Below, piece by piece: positions 44,006-57,062 of a DNA stretch of 64,000 bases. Both the position numbers and the translations under genes were made by a program. The stretch's first letter is position 1. Every line of letters begins with the position of its first letter. The stretch is from Asterochloris sp. CNOR1 (lineage: Eukaryota > Chlorophyta > Trebouxiophyceae > Trebouxiales > Trebouxiaceae), in contig OZ017753.1 in NCBI GenBank assembly GCA_963969365.1, positions 2,418,001 through 2,482,000 of the forward strand, given 5' to 3'. The notes under the pieces are model-generated. The model was not told where the DNA came from. It made no database searches and saw only the letters and a program-made list of their open reading frames with translations.

Positions 44006-45508
44006 CAGAGGTCAAAGAGCTAGGCTGGAGGAGGCAGGCTAGAGCAGACTTTCAAGTGCTGAATAGTTGAAACACACCGTATAGCAATCGGTGAGTGCTA
44101 GTGGCACGATGCTAGAGCCACAAGCAGGTTGTAAGCTAAACAATACATTGAATGAGGCTGGCAATGTAACAGCAGCACAACTCCAGACCGGCCGTCGCTG
44201 GTGCCCTGTTGACCAATCTTCATCTTGGATACAGACAAGGAAGGCAAAGGTTCCTAGCATGGCAGGACACGACACCTTGCTTGCCTCTATGACAGCTGTT
44301 GCACACCTCCAGGCACCTCCAGGCAGTCAGGCGCGCCTCCAGGCAGACGGGCTTGTCTGGGGATTTGATGAACCTGCAGAGACTGCATCCCATCAGAAAG
44401 TAAAAGCCCCCAAAACTGTCATGACGAGGAGCATAGACTATGCTGGCCCCACTGCATGAAGCGCACAGACTGTGCTGGCCCCACTGGATGAAGCACTAGG
44501 TCCCCGCCCACCTGGGGCGCCCTGTCCCTGCAAACGCTGCAAGCATGGCTCCAGCTGCACACAGAGTAGCGACAAATTCTTGGGAGAGCTGAGCACCTCT
44601 GCGGCAGTGTGACAATGCCAGAGGCACAAGCATGACAGCACATCGACATGGCGCCCGCATCCCAGGGATGCAGATTGCTGTTTGCCTGCAAATTGTGCAT
44701 GACCCACTTGACTGACCCGCGCAGAGCTTCTTGTTGGACCAGCTATTGCTGTCGTGGCTTGCGTGACGCCTGCCGCTTGCATTACTGCAAGCACACTAGC
44801 TGTCCTGGGCTTGAGGCAATGCAGCGTGGGGGCCTCCAGCTGCTGCCTGAGCTCTAGCACTCAGATTCTTGATTCCCTAATGGTAGTCTTTAAGCCACTG
44901 GCATAATGCTATACCTTGCAGCTTCACAGCAGGGGCACAAGCATGCACCAGGCTATCTTGGTTCAAGACCTTTCAGAAGGCTGTTCATGCGGTATTCCAG
45001 ACTGCACCAGGTAGATCTTGACTGATGCAGACATTAAACCCCCCACTGTTTGTGAGGGCACAAGGATCTTTCCCAGTAACAGATGTAACTCTGCATGTGC
45101 CTGACCTACACATCGTGGGCCTGAGCATTTCAAAGCATTTCCAGCATGCATTTTGTCTTCCAGGATTTCTGATGCTGAAGGGAAGTAGCAGCACATTCCG
45201 AATGGCATTTGTCTGAGGCTTCCCCGCGCAACAGAGAGGCCGCAGTCCGACATCTCTTGAGGTTCACCTTGGTTTGCACCAAGCTGACAACACGCTTTGG
45301 CAACATCTTATTTCCATGTCCAACAAAACTTGAAGCTTTACACACTAGAAATTTCACAGAAGCTCACCTATACAGGTAGCTCCCTGATTGCATTGTGCTT
45401 GCTGGGCGGATTTTGCAATGTATCGGTCTGCTTTGTCAGCTTGTTGTGTGCCTCTATGGGAATCACTGCTGCAGATGGCAATTATGAACAAGCCTGCTCT
45501 TGACCAAC
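44006..45508. other. Intergenic / upstream region of the sterol glucosyltransferase
   Basis: About 1.5 kb with no supported exon. A Cys-rich frame near 44648-44857 is open but has no splice support. A 32-nt tandem duplication lies at 44433-44496 (units share GCTGGCCCCACTG and ATGAAGC). The rest is unremarkable and should hold the promoter and perhaps a leader exon. Confidence 0.5.
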
Positions 45509-48500
45509 ATGCTGCAGATGAGCAAGCCAGATGGCAGCAGGGGCAAATCCCTGCTAGACAGATGCAGCGTGAGGCTGGACAAGGTCAAGGCCAAGCTGTG
45601 GCACAGACAGTCCCTCCCAGACGCCAGAGCCATCAGTGGCAGGCTGGAGGACTTGCCCTCTCCAAAGCAGGTTTTTGGAAACCCCTCAGGGCTGCTGCAG
45701 AGCGGCAAGCTTGCTGCTCACCCTGAGGATCTATCAGAGGCCTTTGAGGAGGACACTGTCGTTCCAAATGAGGCTCAGGTGGAGCTGCATGGCCCCACCA
45801 ATGATGGGGGTGAGTCCCTCTGTGTGCAATGCAACGTGACTGTCACGGCCCAACAGCTCGTGCTGACGCCAGGCATTGACAGGGACGGTGCCAGTGGCTG
45901 CCCTGGCTGCTGTGTTTATGCCTCAGCAACATCTGTGGCAGCAGGCTTGCCGTCACGCTTGCTGGTTCAGGCTGTGTGCTGCTAGTCTAAAGCTGGTGCT
46001 GCAGGGCGCGTCCATTGCTTTTCTCTGCACTGGGTCTGCTCTGGTTGAATGTGCGGTCTGCTACAGGGCTGCATGGCTCAGTGCCACTGTTGCCCTCAGG
46101 TCAGGCCGCCCTGGGCAAGGCACCTTCTTAGGTAGCCAGTCTTACTGGACTGGCCAATGCTGGCTGCCTGCAGAGGGCTTGCAAGGTCCAGTGTCTGCCT
46201 GCAGGGATTGCCCTCCAGTTTACTTTCAGCGATGAGCTGTCCTCTGGGTCTCTGCCGCCAGACGTGATAGAGCAGGTTGAGAGCGCTGCTGTCAAGGTGC
46301 GAGACTGCCGGCCAAGAGACTCCTCTGCCCTCTTGCCTCAGCTCTCGAGACAGTTGACTGCGTCAGGCTGCGGCTCGCATCCAGCCGAAAAGCTATGCTT
46401 GTGGCAGAACGCCTTCTTGTGCTGAGATCGGCCTCAAGGGCAGTTGCGCAAGCCAGCAGGGCACACCTAGCCAGCAAATTGACCGAGGGTGGCATGTGCG
46501 TGCCCTGTGTTGCAGACCAGCTGCAGTACCGCAGTTCTGGCCTGCCCATTTGCATACAGTTTGTTGTGCAGACGGACCACAGTAAGAGCCTCAGCAGGAG
46601 TGTGTGCAGTGCTTCATGAGGCACTGCTCAGCACGAGCGGCACTGTCAGTACAGTCAAGCACGTAATCAGGCCCCTACATCAGCGTTCAATTTGAACATG
46701 CATCAGCGTTCAACTGGAACATGCAGACCAGTACAGAGTAACCTCCAGCAGCACCACCAGTGCTGCGGCTTGAGACAGCTCTGACAATGCCTACACAGGA
46801 ACGGCCTGCAGGAACAATTTGATGGGAAGCAGGGATCATCAGGGGCTTCAGGGAGTTTCCTCTCAGGAGCTTAAGCCCCTCTGCCATGTCCGACCAACAT
46901 CACCGCCTGTATATCTGGGGCGCTGTGCTGTGCAGGACGATGCAGACGGGAGCTGGACAGCGTCAGAGGTGGAGCATCATGAGGTTCTGCAGCAGGTGGC
47001 AGCCCAGCAGACTACTGCGCAGCAGATTGCCAAAGTTCAGGGGGACACAGGCATCCCGCAGCACTCCAAAGCACATACAGAGAACAAATTGCGGCCGCCA
47101 GTGCCCAATCTGCGGATTGTGATCATGGTGGCCGGGACGCGGGGAGATGTGCAGCCCTTCATTGCCCTCGGGCTCAGGCTACAGGTGGGTTGACAGCCTC
47201 AAGTGCTGGGATCTTGCCCTAGACCTGGCCCTCATTGCCGAACATGCATCACCTGAATCACTAGAGTTGATATACTTCCAAGGGACTCATGTTGCTGGTG
47301 GGTGACAACCAAGGGGGCTGGCATAGCCAGCCCTCATGCAAAGCTGACAATGCCTTGCGGGCTTGAGCCTGACCTGAGTCCTGGATGCTGTCCAGGTACC
47401 AGCACCATCTGTGTGGTATTGAGTGCGGCTGTTGTCTCTGTTGCAGCTCACGGGCTGCTGGCCGAAGCAGCATGGGCCCACGTGTGTGGCCCACAGCTCT
47501 TTGCAGTTCATCTGCACTCTTCCATTGCCTCTAGTGCCAGCCATGACCCGTCACTGTGTGCAGTTTGCTTCACCTTGCCCAGAAGTCATCCGGGCTGATC
47601 AGATGCTCTGTGTGGTGCAGGAGTATGGCCACAGGGTGCGTCTGGCCTCCCACGCAGTCTACCGGGAGTTTGTGACCTCTTTTGGCCTGTCATTCTATCC
47701 GCTTGGGGGGCGCCCAGAGGTGAATGGCTGTAGTCCTGGCTGCAGCTCTGGCATGCTCACACTCAGCGAGAACCTGATGATCCCTCAGCAAGCGTCTGGT
47801 GTGGGTCAGCAACCTCTCCTGTCGGTGCAGGTGCTCTCAGACTACATCGTGAAGAACAGGGGCATCTTCCCAGGTGAGCGCTGCCATGCGCTTTGCTGCA
47901 TGCAGCTGCTTTTGCTGCTGGGCCATTGGCAACCTCCAGAAACCTGTTGCAGTTGCTGTCGTCTGTGCTCCACAGCGCACCATCACATCCCTGTCCTTGG
48001 TCTGCCACTTGAAGCGTAAGGCTGTGCTTGCAAGATTTACAATGCAAGTCAGGCACCTCTGGTGCGGAGGGTTCCAAGTATGACGACTCTGTATTGGCCA
48101 CTTTTGCATTGCAGGCAGTGCCAAGGATGCTTACGACAACTACTCTGAGGTGGAGGACATTGTCATGAGCACCTTTGACTCGTGCGTGGAGCCAGATGAG
48201 GACGGCACAGAGTTTGTGGCTGAGGTGCGCGGTTGCAGACGCCTCAGGCCGATCAGCCTGCTTAAAGTTGGGGTCAGGTCATTTGGCAGGTCTTCCAGGC
48301 TGCTGGCTTGACAGGCTGTGGCACCAGCTGCTCATGGATTAGAACTGCAGGCCAGATGAATGCAATTCAGGGTACATTGCTGTGTGGCTGTGTGCATGCA
48401 AGCTTGATTGCTGCAGGCTTGCTTTCTGTTCTTTGGCACCTGCTGCTGGGTGTGGGGTGGGGGCTGCAGACGCATGGGGGTGGCACAGGGGTTATCTCTG

Positions 48501-51500
48501 AGCATCGTTCTGGGCCAGTGCATCTGCTGGGAATGCAGCCTGTGCACACTCCCTGCTTGAGGTCGGGCGCCATCACATACTGACATGTCCATGAACTCTT
48601 GCCCTGTCCGGAAATTCACCGGCTTAAGGCCAGTGCAAGCTTTGCGTGAGCTTTCGCGTGATGCCAACCCTCCTCTCGAGCTGGTGCTGTGTCAATGTGC
48701 GCAGCCCACATCATGCCAGCCTTGTTGTAGGCCTGTGCAGGCCATTCCAGCCGCAGCAGAGGCTGCTGCGCTGGTTCTGATTTGGTAACAAAACTTCCAA
48801 ACAGCACCCATCACTACGCCTGGTGCAGGACAACTCTGTACAACGCAACGACATGAGCAGGCATTGCAATCTCATGCCTCGGCTTTGCTCTCCTGTGCAG
48901 GCCATCATCGCCAATCCGCCCTCCTATGGCCACATCCACTGCGCTGAGAAGCTGGGCATTCCCTGTCACATGTTCTTTACCATGCCCTGGTCTCCCACAA
49001 AGGTGTGGGCTTGCGCGCTGTACAGCCCACTGGTGTTGTCAGCCTGCTCTGGGCACACCAGATCCAGGATGTAAAAGAAGTCCTCAACAATAGGGTTGCA
49101 TCAGGTCGCCCCTTCTTGGCCAGCTTCACTGAGGGCTGCGCATCACTACGTGGCCGTGAGGTGTCAGCTTGCGCCGCATGCAGCGTGGATCATCAACCCC
49201 TTGAGCAAAGCAACAATGGCCGCTTTGTGCTGGTACGAGGAAATGCACCTAAAAGCTCCTCCTGCTGTCTGTTTGCAGTACTTCCCTCAGCCTCTGGCAC
49301 GTCTCAATCACGTGGAGGATTCTCGAATGATTGGAATCAGGAACTACCTGTCCTATCTTGCTGTAGATGACTTCACCTGGGCTGGTCTTGGTGAGTGCAT
49401 GCACTGGGACAGGAGAGCTACAAACTTCGGATCCAGCCAGGCTCCTCTTCAATGCAACATGGCTCTCACATTGGCGGTGCTGGCTGCAGTCATCATTTTC
49501 AACAAATTCAGAGTAGAAAAGCTCGGCCTGGCCCCCATCAGGCTTGGCAACAAGGTGACAGCCTGCTGTCAGGCTTAGCATTGCCTGTCCTCATTGCTCT
49601 GCTGCAGCTGTATGGCAAGCCATGCTGCTTGTTGACCTCCCTGGCTCTGGTGCTTTGCAGGGTCCACACCTGTTGGCAGCACACGAGGTGGGTGCTCAGC
49701 TTGCTGTGTACGCCAATCTCCTGACCTGCGTTGTTGCAACACCTGGGCATCCCTGCTAGCCCCTTGCCTGTGCTTGAAGAGGCTGAGGGCTACTGTCCCT
49801 GCTGCCAGGTTCCCTTCGGCTACTGCTGGTCGGAAGCGCTCATCCCTAAGCCAGCAGACTGGGGCCAGCACATTGATGTGGTGAGGTTTGCAGCCTGTGC
49901 TTGTTGTCTTATCATCAACATGTCGTCATTATGTGCATCTCATATGGCTTTACCTCATATGACTGCAGCCTGCTCAACCCTACACCTCAGAGGGCTGCAC
50001 TGCCACCCTGATTCTGTTCAGTCGATCTCTTAATTTTGATGTCTGGCATGACTGCATTGCCCTCTGGTGATGGCTGCTTCAGACCTGCATTTCTTGGTGG
50101 CTGTCTGGCAGCCACTCTGCCATCTGTGGGCCTTGCCTGGTAGAGCACTGCTGAGAGGCCTGCAACTTATTCAGGTCCGCTGATCTGCACTGCCTGGTCT
50201 CACCTGGCATGGCTTGACTTTTCAGGGTAAAGTCCTGCAGACCAGCACTGCCTCCCGGGCTGCTTCTGATTAGGCGCCTGCATTTGCAACCAATCTCAGC
50301 ACATGTGACCTGGCCTCCTGCAGGTGGGCTACTTCTTTCTAAACGAGTCAACTCGCATGACCTACAACCCCCCTCAGGCTCTGACAGACTTCTTGGCAGC
50401 CGGCACACCCCCGGTATATGTGGGCTTTGGCAGCCTGCTGGTGGACAACCCTAAGAAGGTTACCCAGATGATCCTGGATGCTGTGGCCACCACCAAGCAG
50501 CGGCTCCTGCTGTCTAAGTGAGAGCTTGCAGCAGCAGCAGATGCGTTCTCAGGCAGTCACACTGCTGTGCAGATCACCCACGCAGCACCTGCAGCTTTTC
50601 ATTTGCGCCTGTTTGCCACAGAAGAAAACAGTACGTGTTGGCATCAGCCTGGCAGGCTTGTCTGACAGGGTCCAAGGGATGTCTGGCTGTCAATGCACAT
50701 CACTAAGCTCCGCCTCTGGCTTGCAACCTCCTGTAAGCATGCAACCTTCCTGGTGATGAGGCAGCTCCATATGCAACAGCCCAGCATGCCGTTGCAGCCT
50801 GCAAGGGTTGCATGCTCAGCCTGCTTCTGCCTGCAGGGGCTGGGCCAACCTTGGTGAGGGCTGCCACATCCCAGACCATGTACTGCTGCTTGACAATGTA
50901 CCCCACGACTGGCTGCTACCGCAGTGCTCGGCTGTTGTGCACCATGGCGGCGCTGGCACCACTGCTGCAGGTGAGTGCTTCCAGCTCCAGCCTGCAGCTA
51001 CTGCCTATTCTCTGTGCACGAGTGGCACTTTGTGGGTTCCTTCCAAAGCTGTCGAGCATTTCTGCTTTGTTGCGTCCTGGTTTTTGCCCAGGCAGAGGCT
51101 GGACTTAATAGCATTTCAGGAGGCCTGCATGGTGCCACTGCAGCCCTGCTGCAGACTGCATAGCGCTGCATCAGGTGCAGGACACAACCTTCTTGTGACA
51201 GCAGCACGATGAACTCTCAAAGCCCCGACCCTTTTATTAGCTGCTGTCCACGCGGGCACCTGTGTCTCTCTTGGTGCAGGGCTCATGGCTGCCTGTCCCA
51301 CACTCATCATCCCCTTCTTTGGCGACCAAAGGTGACCTTCTCTGATGAGCACCTTGCTGCAGTCTTGGCACGCCCTGGTACAGCAGACCCTGTGCAAGCG
51401 CCTGCTGCACCTTGTCAGGTCAAACGCTATGTTGCTCATGCATTTCATACATGTAACGGTGTCTGGTGGCTGCCTGCAGCTTTTGGGGAGGCGCGGTGGC

Positions 51501-54500
51501 CAGGAGAGGCGTTGGGCCTGAGCCTATACCCATTGTGAGTTGATCCCTGCATAGGCTTCACGACCAGGGCAAAGCATCGCCGGTATCAACTGTGCAGCCA
51601 TGCCACGCCTCCAGGTCGCAGGTTGAGCCGCTGTGGCAGCCATTGGGTTGCAGTCTGTAGCATGCACCTGCTGGTAGACTCAAGCTGTTGTCACTTGCGA
51701 ACAGCCTGGCACACCTCAACTTGGCGAAGCCGCCAAGCCCACTTCTGCAGGACGAGCTGACCACGGAGAAGTTGACTGAGGCCTTCGACTTTCTGAAGGA
51801 CCCCAGCGCAAAGAAAGCTGCCCAGGAAATTGCAGGCAAGATCGCAACAGAGGACGGCGTGGCTGCAGGCGTAGAGGTGGGCAGCTGCCTGTGATTCCAG
51901 CTGCACATGGGCAGATGTCGGTGAACATGACAGCTGCAACCCTCTGCTCATAAATTGCCCTGGATATTTGTTGTAAGCAGCATCAGATCTTTTTCCCTGC
52001 CTCAGCTGAGGCTGAAGAGTGAACCTGTGATGCGGCATGTGATCTCGGCATCACATGGGACATGACTCATGAGAAGTTGCACATGACAGCTGCAACCTTC
52101 TCATGGACTACTTGGGGACTTTTTTGCGGGCATCTGCAGCTCTCTCTGCCTCAAAAGGCTGAGTATAGGTTTGACTCCTCTTCGCTTATGCACAGCTGCT
52201 GTATCTGCAGGCTGTTGCCTCTGATTTGAAGGTGCAGCTTGGACTGGCTATAGCAGAAGTGGGTTGCAGCACAGCTCGTGACTTTCGTGGGCTGCTCAGC
52301 TCGTCCCCGAGTCATCTTGAGCAATGGAGCAGCTTGCTGGCGCCAGCTTGCTGTATAGAGGCGCTCAAGACAGGCACCAACAGTTCAGACACATGCAGGC
52401 ATCAATCAGCTGGCTGTCCCTGCTGCAGGCTTTCCACAAGCACCTTCCATTGGAGCGCATGGCCACAAAGAAGCCCCTCAAATGGCACCTGGTGCGCGTG
52501 ATTTGTGCATGCCAGCCTGCCTTTTAGCCAGGTCGTCTGCTGATGTGTCAAGTACCTTGGGTGCCTGCCCTGCACCTGCAGCAAGCCCTGAAAGGCATAT
52601 TGCCTGTGATCTTTTGGTTCTGTGCACTGGAGCGTGTTGCAGGATGGTTCCATGCCCAGTGATTGGAGGCGTCTGCAAAGTGATGACCCTGCTGCACTCT
52701 GCTTTGTGATACACGCGTCAGTATATTTTGTATCTGCCGTATGCTGCAGTCTTGTTGCACACGGCAACAAAATGGCTTCTTGCACCAAACCTGAGTCCTA
52801 CGCTGCTGTGCAGGCCAAGCCTCACTTCTCCAACTTCTTGCACGAAATCACCTTTGGGGTGGTGGGCATCTTTTCAGAGCCCATTCAAGGGGCAAAAAGG
52901 AATGGTGAGCATCTGCTGTGCAGTCAGCCTGCGCTGTCAAAGTTGCACAGCTCGTCAGCAGTACGCGGGCAATGGCTTGGGGGTTGCTGCTCATCAGTCC
53001 CTGCTGAGTTGCAGCAGTGCAAGCAGCGATAACAGAGCAGCTCACATTGCGTGGTGGTACCTGCCCTCCATGCAGTCTCTGCAATCGGCAGAATGACGGC
53101 AACATGATGAGCCTCGTGTCGTGAACAGCATCAAAACTTGATCCCCTGCACTTTTGCTAAAATAAAGCAGCTACTAGCCAAACTGCAGCGTATCATTGCT
53201 GCCTGATTGCAACACACATGGCCCAGCCACATCAAGTCCCCTTGGCTGTAGCCTGCTGCAGATCTGGTGGGTGCAAGCTAGTCCATAGCACAATGTAGAC
53301 TCTCTGTTACGACTGCTCAGCCTGATGCGACACCAGTGGGGTTTGCAAGCTGCAAGGGTGGCCATGTACGCCATTCTAGCACACCCAAGCTGCTCGCCTG
53401 GTGCAGGTTGCTGGGATCTGGCAGCCGCAGACTGGCACAGCACAGCACATGGCCCGTAAGCTGACAAGCTGCTGCATGCGCTGTACTGAGGGCTAGTAGC
53501 GTGGAGTGGTCAATGACTCGCAAGCTACCTTGTTTGCTGCAGCGGGCGGGAGCAGTGCTGTGGCTGCAAAGCCAAGCTCGCACACCACATGCAGTCCCTG
53601 TGCAATCTCTTTCCCAGCAAGCTGCCCGCTCTGCGGCAGGCGTTGTGCATGCTGTGGTGGCTGCCAGGCTTGCAGTCTGGCAGCAAGCCTGCCACATCAG
53701 TCATGCATCAGCTTCACACAGAGGCTGCTTGACTGCTGCAGGCGGGGTGGGGCCTGTGCTGGGGATGGACAATGGGGACACCACTTCTCTGACAGACTGG
53801 TCCACCTGCTGCTGGCTGTCTGGGCGGTGCCCATTGCTGAGCTGCAACTCTGGATCATGTGATGCAGGTGTGGTTGGAGCTGTGCTCGGGGTGGGGAAGG
53901 GTCTGAGCGGCGTGGTGATCCGCCCGCTGAAGGGGCTGGCGCTGTCTGGGATGGACATTGGGAGCCATGCAGTTGATGCAGCAGTGCTACTGCAAACCAA
54001 GCGCAAGGAGACGTTCTTGATCACCAAGGAGATTGTTGAAGGGTGAGTCTCTATGTGTCGCCTTAGAAAATCTCCTGCAATCAGACCTTGGGCCTTGCAT
54101 GCTCCTCTGCCACAGACTGAGGAGGGGCATCAGGCAGCCTTACTGCTTGTCAGCAGTGACCTGGGCTACAGCATCTCCCTGCACAGTGGCAGGCTGCGCA
54201 GCAAGCCGCCTCACAACGGGCTTGCATTCCTGCTGCTGCAGATTGCACAAGACGATACCTGGCACTTCCCGGTGTCTGCAGGATACATGTGATGTCCTGG
54301 CAGGATCGCTCTGCCCAAGGTCTGAAATACCCCCCTGCCATTGCATGCTGCACATATGAGAATCCCTGGCCGCAAGGCACCCCTCAAAGGATGTGAGAGA
54401 CTGCGTGGCCCCTCCTGCTGCTGCAGGCTGCAAAGGAAGGCACTGGGCGGCAGGCCTCCGAACTCAGTTGGCGTACATCTTCTACAGGCTGCAGACAAAT

Positions 54501-56055
54501 GTACAAAGGAGCCAACAAGGGTCCCTGATGGTGAAGCTCTGCTTAAGCCTGCACGGAATGCTTTCCAGAACATGATCCCATCAAGCTGCAGGCCATAGGA
54601 GAAGGTGCCTGGCAGCAAGGCTGTACGCAAGGCAAACAGCAAGGTCCTTTTCAGGTTGTCTCGCTGCTGCAGGCTGTGTGGAGAGGGCCCTGCTGCCCTG
54701 CCAGGGAAGGTGCCTTCACCAAACAGTGTTGCAGGAAGCTCATCCGTGCACACAGGTTGTATGCGCACCTGTGACTGCAGGCCTTGCAAGGTCCCCAGCA
54801 GCAATGCCATGCTACTTAGAGTGTGACAAGGACACTCTTTCCTGGTAGGTAGTGATGTCTTGGTGTTGGAGTCCAGCCCTGCCATCTTGGGCTGCACAGC
54901 AGCGTCCAGGTGCTGGGCGATGTGGAGCATCAGGCATGGGCCCCACTGAAGCGCGCCCCCCTACTCTGCTGCAGGCTGCGCAGGAAGGTGCCTCGTGGCC
55001 ACGCCCTGCCCAGGTTCAAAACTGAGAAGCAACTGATCCTTGAGGCCAGCAATCTCAGCGTGTCAGGCTCAAGCCAAAGCAGGACGGCAGTGCTGGCAGA
55101 GCAGGCAGCTGGGCAGGAGCTGGCTGGGCTGGCCCAATCGCGGCATGAGGAGAAGCATGCCCCCAAGCATGAGGATGAGGGGGAGGAGGCCCCTGAGGAG
55201 GATGGGAAGCCGGGGTGCGCTTTGAACGTTGTGTCTGTTCTGTTACGAGGACGTTGCACTGCAATGTGTGGGTGAGGGGCAATCTGCGCTTGCAGATGAG
55301 CAGGCAGATGAAGATGCAGCCATGCTGGCCCTGCAAGTTGACTGCAGATGCTCAGACTCACAGGCATTTGCAGGAGGCAGACTCTGTGAGAAGCTTGGGT
55401 CCTCAAGTACGCTGCTTGGCCCTGCAGAGGGCAGCATGCGTTGAGGCTGCCAGTAGTCTGCAGGGAATTGCAGATTTGCAGGAGTTGAGCTGCTTGAGGT
55501 AGAGCAGCAGCACACTTGCATGTGCTTAAGTTCAGCATGCGCAGTGTGGCCCTGCAAGGGGAGCTGTGATGCTGCAGTGCTTTGCAAATGGTGTGAGGTC
55601 AAGGCCGGCATGCTTAAGTCCAAGCTCATGCAGCTCATGCCACTGCCCTGCCTTGAGGGGCCTGAAGGTTGCAAAGGATGCCTCCCGCGGTAACGCCTGC
55701 AAGTCAGTAGACACTGGCAGGCGCACAGGCTGGAAGCTCATACACTGAAGTGCCCATCTGCAGGCACATGCGTCGCATGCTCAACTTCAAGCTGACACAT
55801 TTCACGACGCTGCCCCGGCTGCACCGGACCTCCAAGGTACGTGAGTCAGAGGACGATGCCTCTGAGGCTGGAACTGAGAGCTTGGAGAAGCTGAGCCCGG
55901 AAAAGGACAGCCAGAAGGGCAGCTCCAAATGGTTACCTGAGGTCCTGAGGCGCTCTCCCCGGCCCAGCAGCAGTGGCCGCAACAGCAAAACTCAGCCTGA
56001 AGAGGTGGCTCCCGACACGGCACAAGACAGTGGATTGAAACAATGTTTAGTATGA
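45509..56055 (+). CDS. UGT80: Sterol 3-beta-glucosyltransferase (UGT80/UGT51-type, GT1 fold) with C-terminal extension
   Basis: Transfers glucose from UDP-glucose to the 3-OH of sterols at membranes. Exons: 45509-45809, 46205-46296, 46936-47184, 47621-47719, 47831-47873, 48115-48224, 48901-49002, 49279-49390, 49490-49554, 49661-49687, 49809-49880, 50324-50517, 50837-50970, 51280-51331, 51481-51535, 51751-51876, 52429-52491, 52814-52904, 53868-54042, 54975-55214, 55764-56055. All phases close to 897 aa (894 from the ATG at 45518). Signatures: [70 protein letters not shown], and the UDP-sugar site [33 protein letters not shown] follows. The last ~265 residues lie beyond the usual catalytic unit: a glycine-rich [20 protein letters not shown] segment, then acidic and Ser-rich tails. 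There is a 27-nt micro-exon (49661-49687). Confidence 0.94.
51925..52110 (+). repeat. Dispersed duplicate in sterol glucosyltransferase intron 16
   Basis: ACATGACAGCTGCAACC occurs at about 51926 and 52081, each followed by a similar CTCAT-containing stretch. It suggests a 155-nt duplication that has since diverged. Confidence 0.65.
53730..53778 (+). repeat. Echo of sterol glucosyltransferase exon 19 acceptor
   Basis: TGCAGGCGGGGTGGGGCCTG at 53738 mirrors TGCAGGTGTGGTTGGAGCTG at the real acceptor (53863), and both continue GTGCTSGGGRTGG. It lies 125 nt upstream. Confidence 0.8.
54105..54710 (+). repeat. Array of echoes of exon 20 acceptor (intron 19)
   Basis: The exon starts LRRKVPRG after CTGCTGCAG (54966). 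Similar blocks appear at ~54110 (ACTGAGGAGGGGCATCAGGC), ~54190 (GGCTGCGCAGCAAGCCG), ~54416 (CTGCTGCAGGCTGCAAAGGA), ~54487 (ACAGGCTGCAGACAAATG) and ~54665 (CTGCTGCAGGCTGTGTGGAG). Two keep a complete CTGCTGCAGG acceptor. The intron is 932 nt. Confidence 0.78.
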
Positions 56056-57062
56056 CAGTCAGTGAAGTCACATAGCAGCAAGGCTGCATTCTACCGCTCA
56101 TAGAATGCATGCAGTGCCGTTTACTCGCCTGTACCCAACTTACTGACACGGGTGAGTCCTCAATCATTTGTGTTTCCAGCGCTGATCCCCAGAGTCATGA
56201 TAACCTGCATCCCCCACATTTCCTGTGTGCATCATCTACCTGTCCATGCACGCCTGTACCCAAGGTACACAGCCTTTTAAAATCATAGTTTTCAGGTATT
56301 TTGCAAGCCTGCTGCTACATTTCAGAAATATCCAAATAGATTGCGCTGTCTCCCTTGGATGAAAAGGCACCTCTTTGCTGCCATCCTGAGTCTGGGTATG
56401 ACGTCAGTGAGATGGTTAATGTGCATGCCCAGGGACAATAGCAAAGAAAGACATGTTGACGCCCAGCATCCTGTATGCCTCCTGCAGCAGTCCTGTGCAT
56501 CAACCACCAGCACTGAGCAATAGCTCCCCTTTGCTATCAGACTTGAAGCCTGCAGGACGCTTAGAGTGCTGCAGTCATCCCCAACGCAAAACTGGTTGCC
56601 CTCACTTCAGGCTGCAGCCACTGCCTCTGCTGGCACTGCAGCCACTGCCTCTGCTGGCACTGCAGCCACAGCCAGCTCAGGTGAGCTTCTGCCACAACCG
56701 TTGCATGCTGCAGATGGTTGTTTGCTGAGCAGAAAGGTCTCACAACAAGCCCACTCCAACCCTGTCAAAGCCGCCTATGTCCTGCAGGCTGCCATGCCTG
56801 CAGAACCTCTCTGCACCGTCCCCTCTCAGTCAGTCTTTGGAACAAGCAACCTGCATCAGCAGCTCAAAAGCATTGCCAAACTCCCCTGCACTGCCACCTA
56901 GCATATGTGCATACTAAAACCAGTCTCATAGCATATCGTGAGCCACAAGACAACTTGGACAAGCGTGTTGACGTTTGACAACTGCCTGGTGAGAACAAGA
57001 TGATGAAATGTGGTTCAATCAAAAGCTTGATATCCAAATGTGTTGTACACAGGGACTTGTCT
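56056..57062. other. Convergent intergenic region with 24-nt tandem repeat
   Basis: About 1 kb between two facing stop codons. It contains two and a partial copies of GCAGCCACTGCCTCTGCTGG (24-nt unit, 56614-56668). No exon with splice support was found, and it should contain both 3' UTRs. Confidence 0.6.

Noticed and set aside
44648-44857. Cys-rich plus ORF that might extend the Cys/His gene
   Set aside because: The Cys/His gene already closes in phase at a stop at 44003-44005, and this frame lacks an acceptor consistent with it.
46512-46580. Possible extra exon of the sterol glucosyltransferase ([11 protein letters not shown] frame)
   Set aside because: Exons 45509-45809, 46205-46296 and 46936-47184 join in phase without it, and it shows no conservation with the family.
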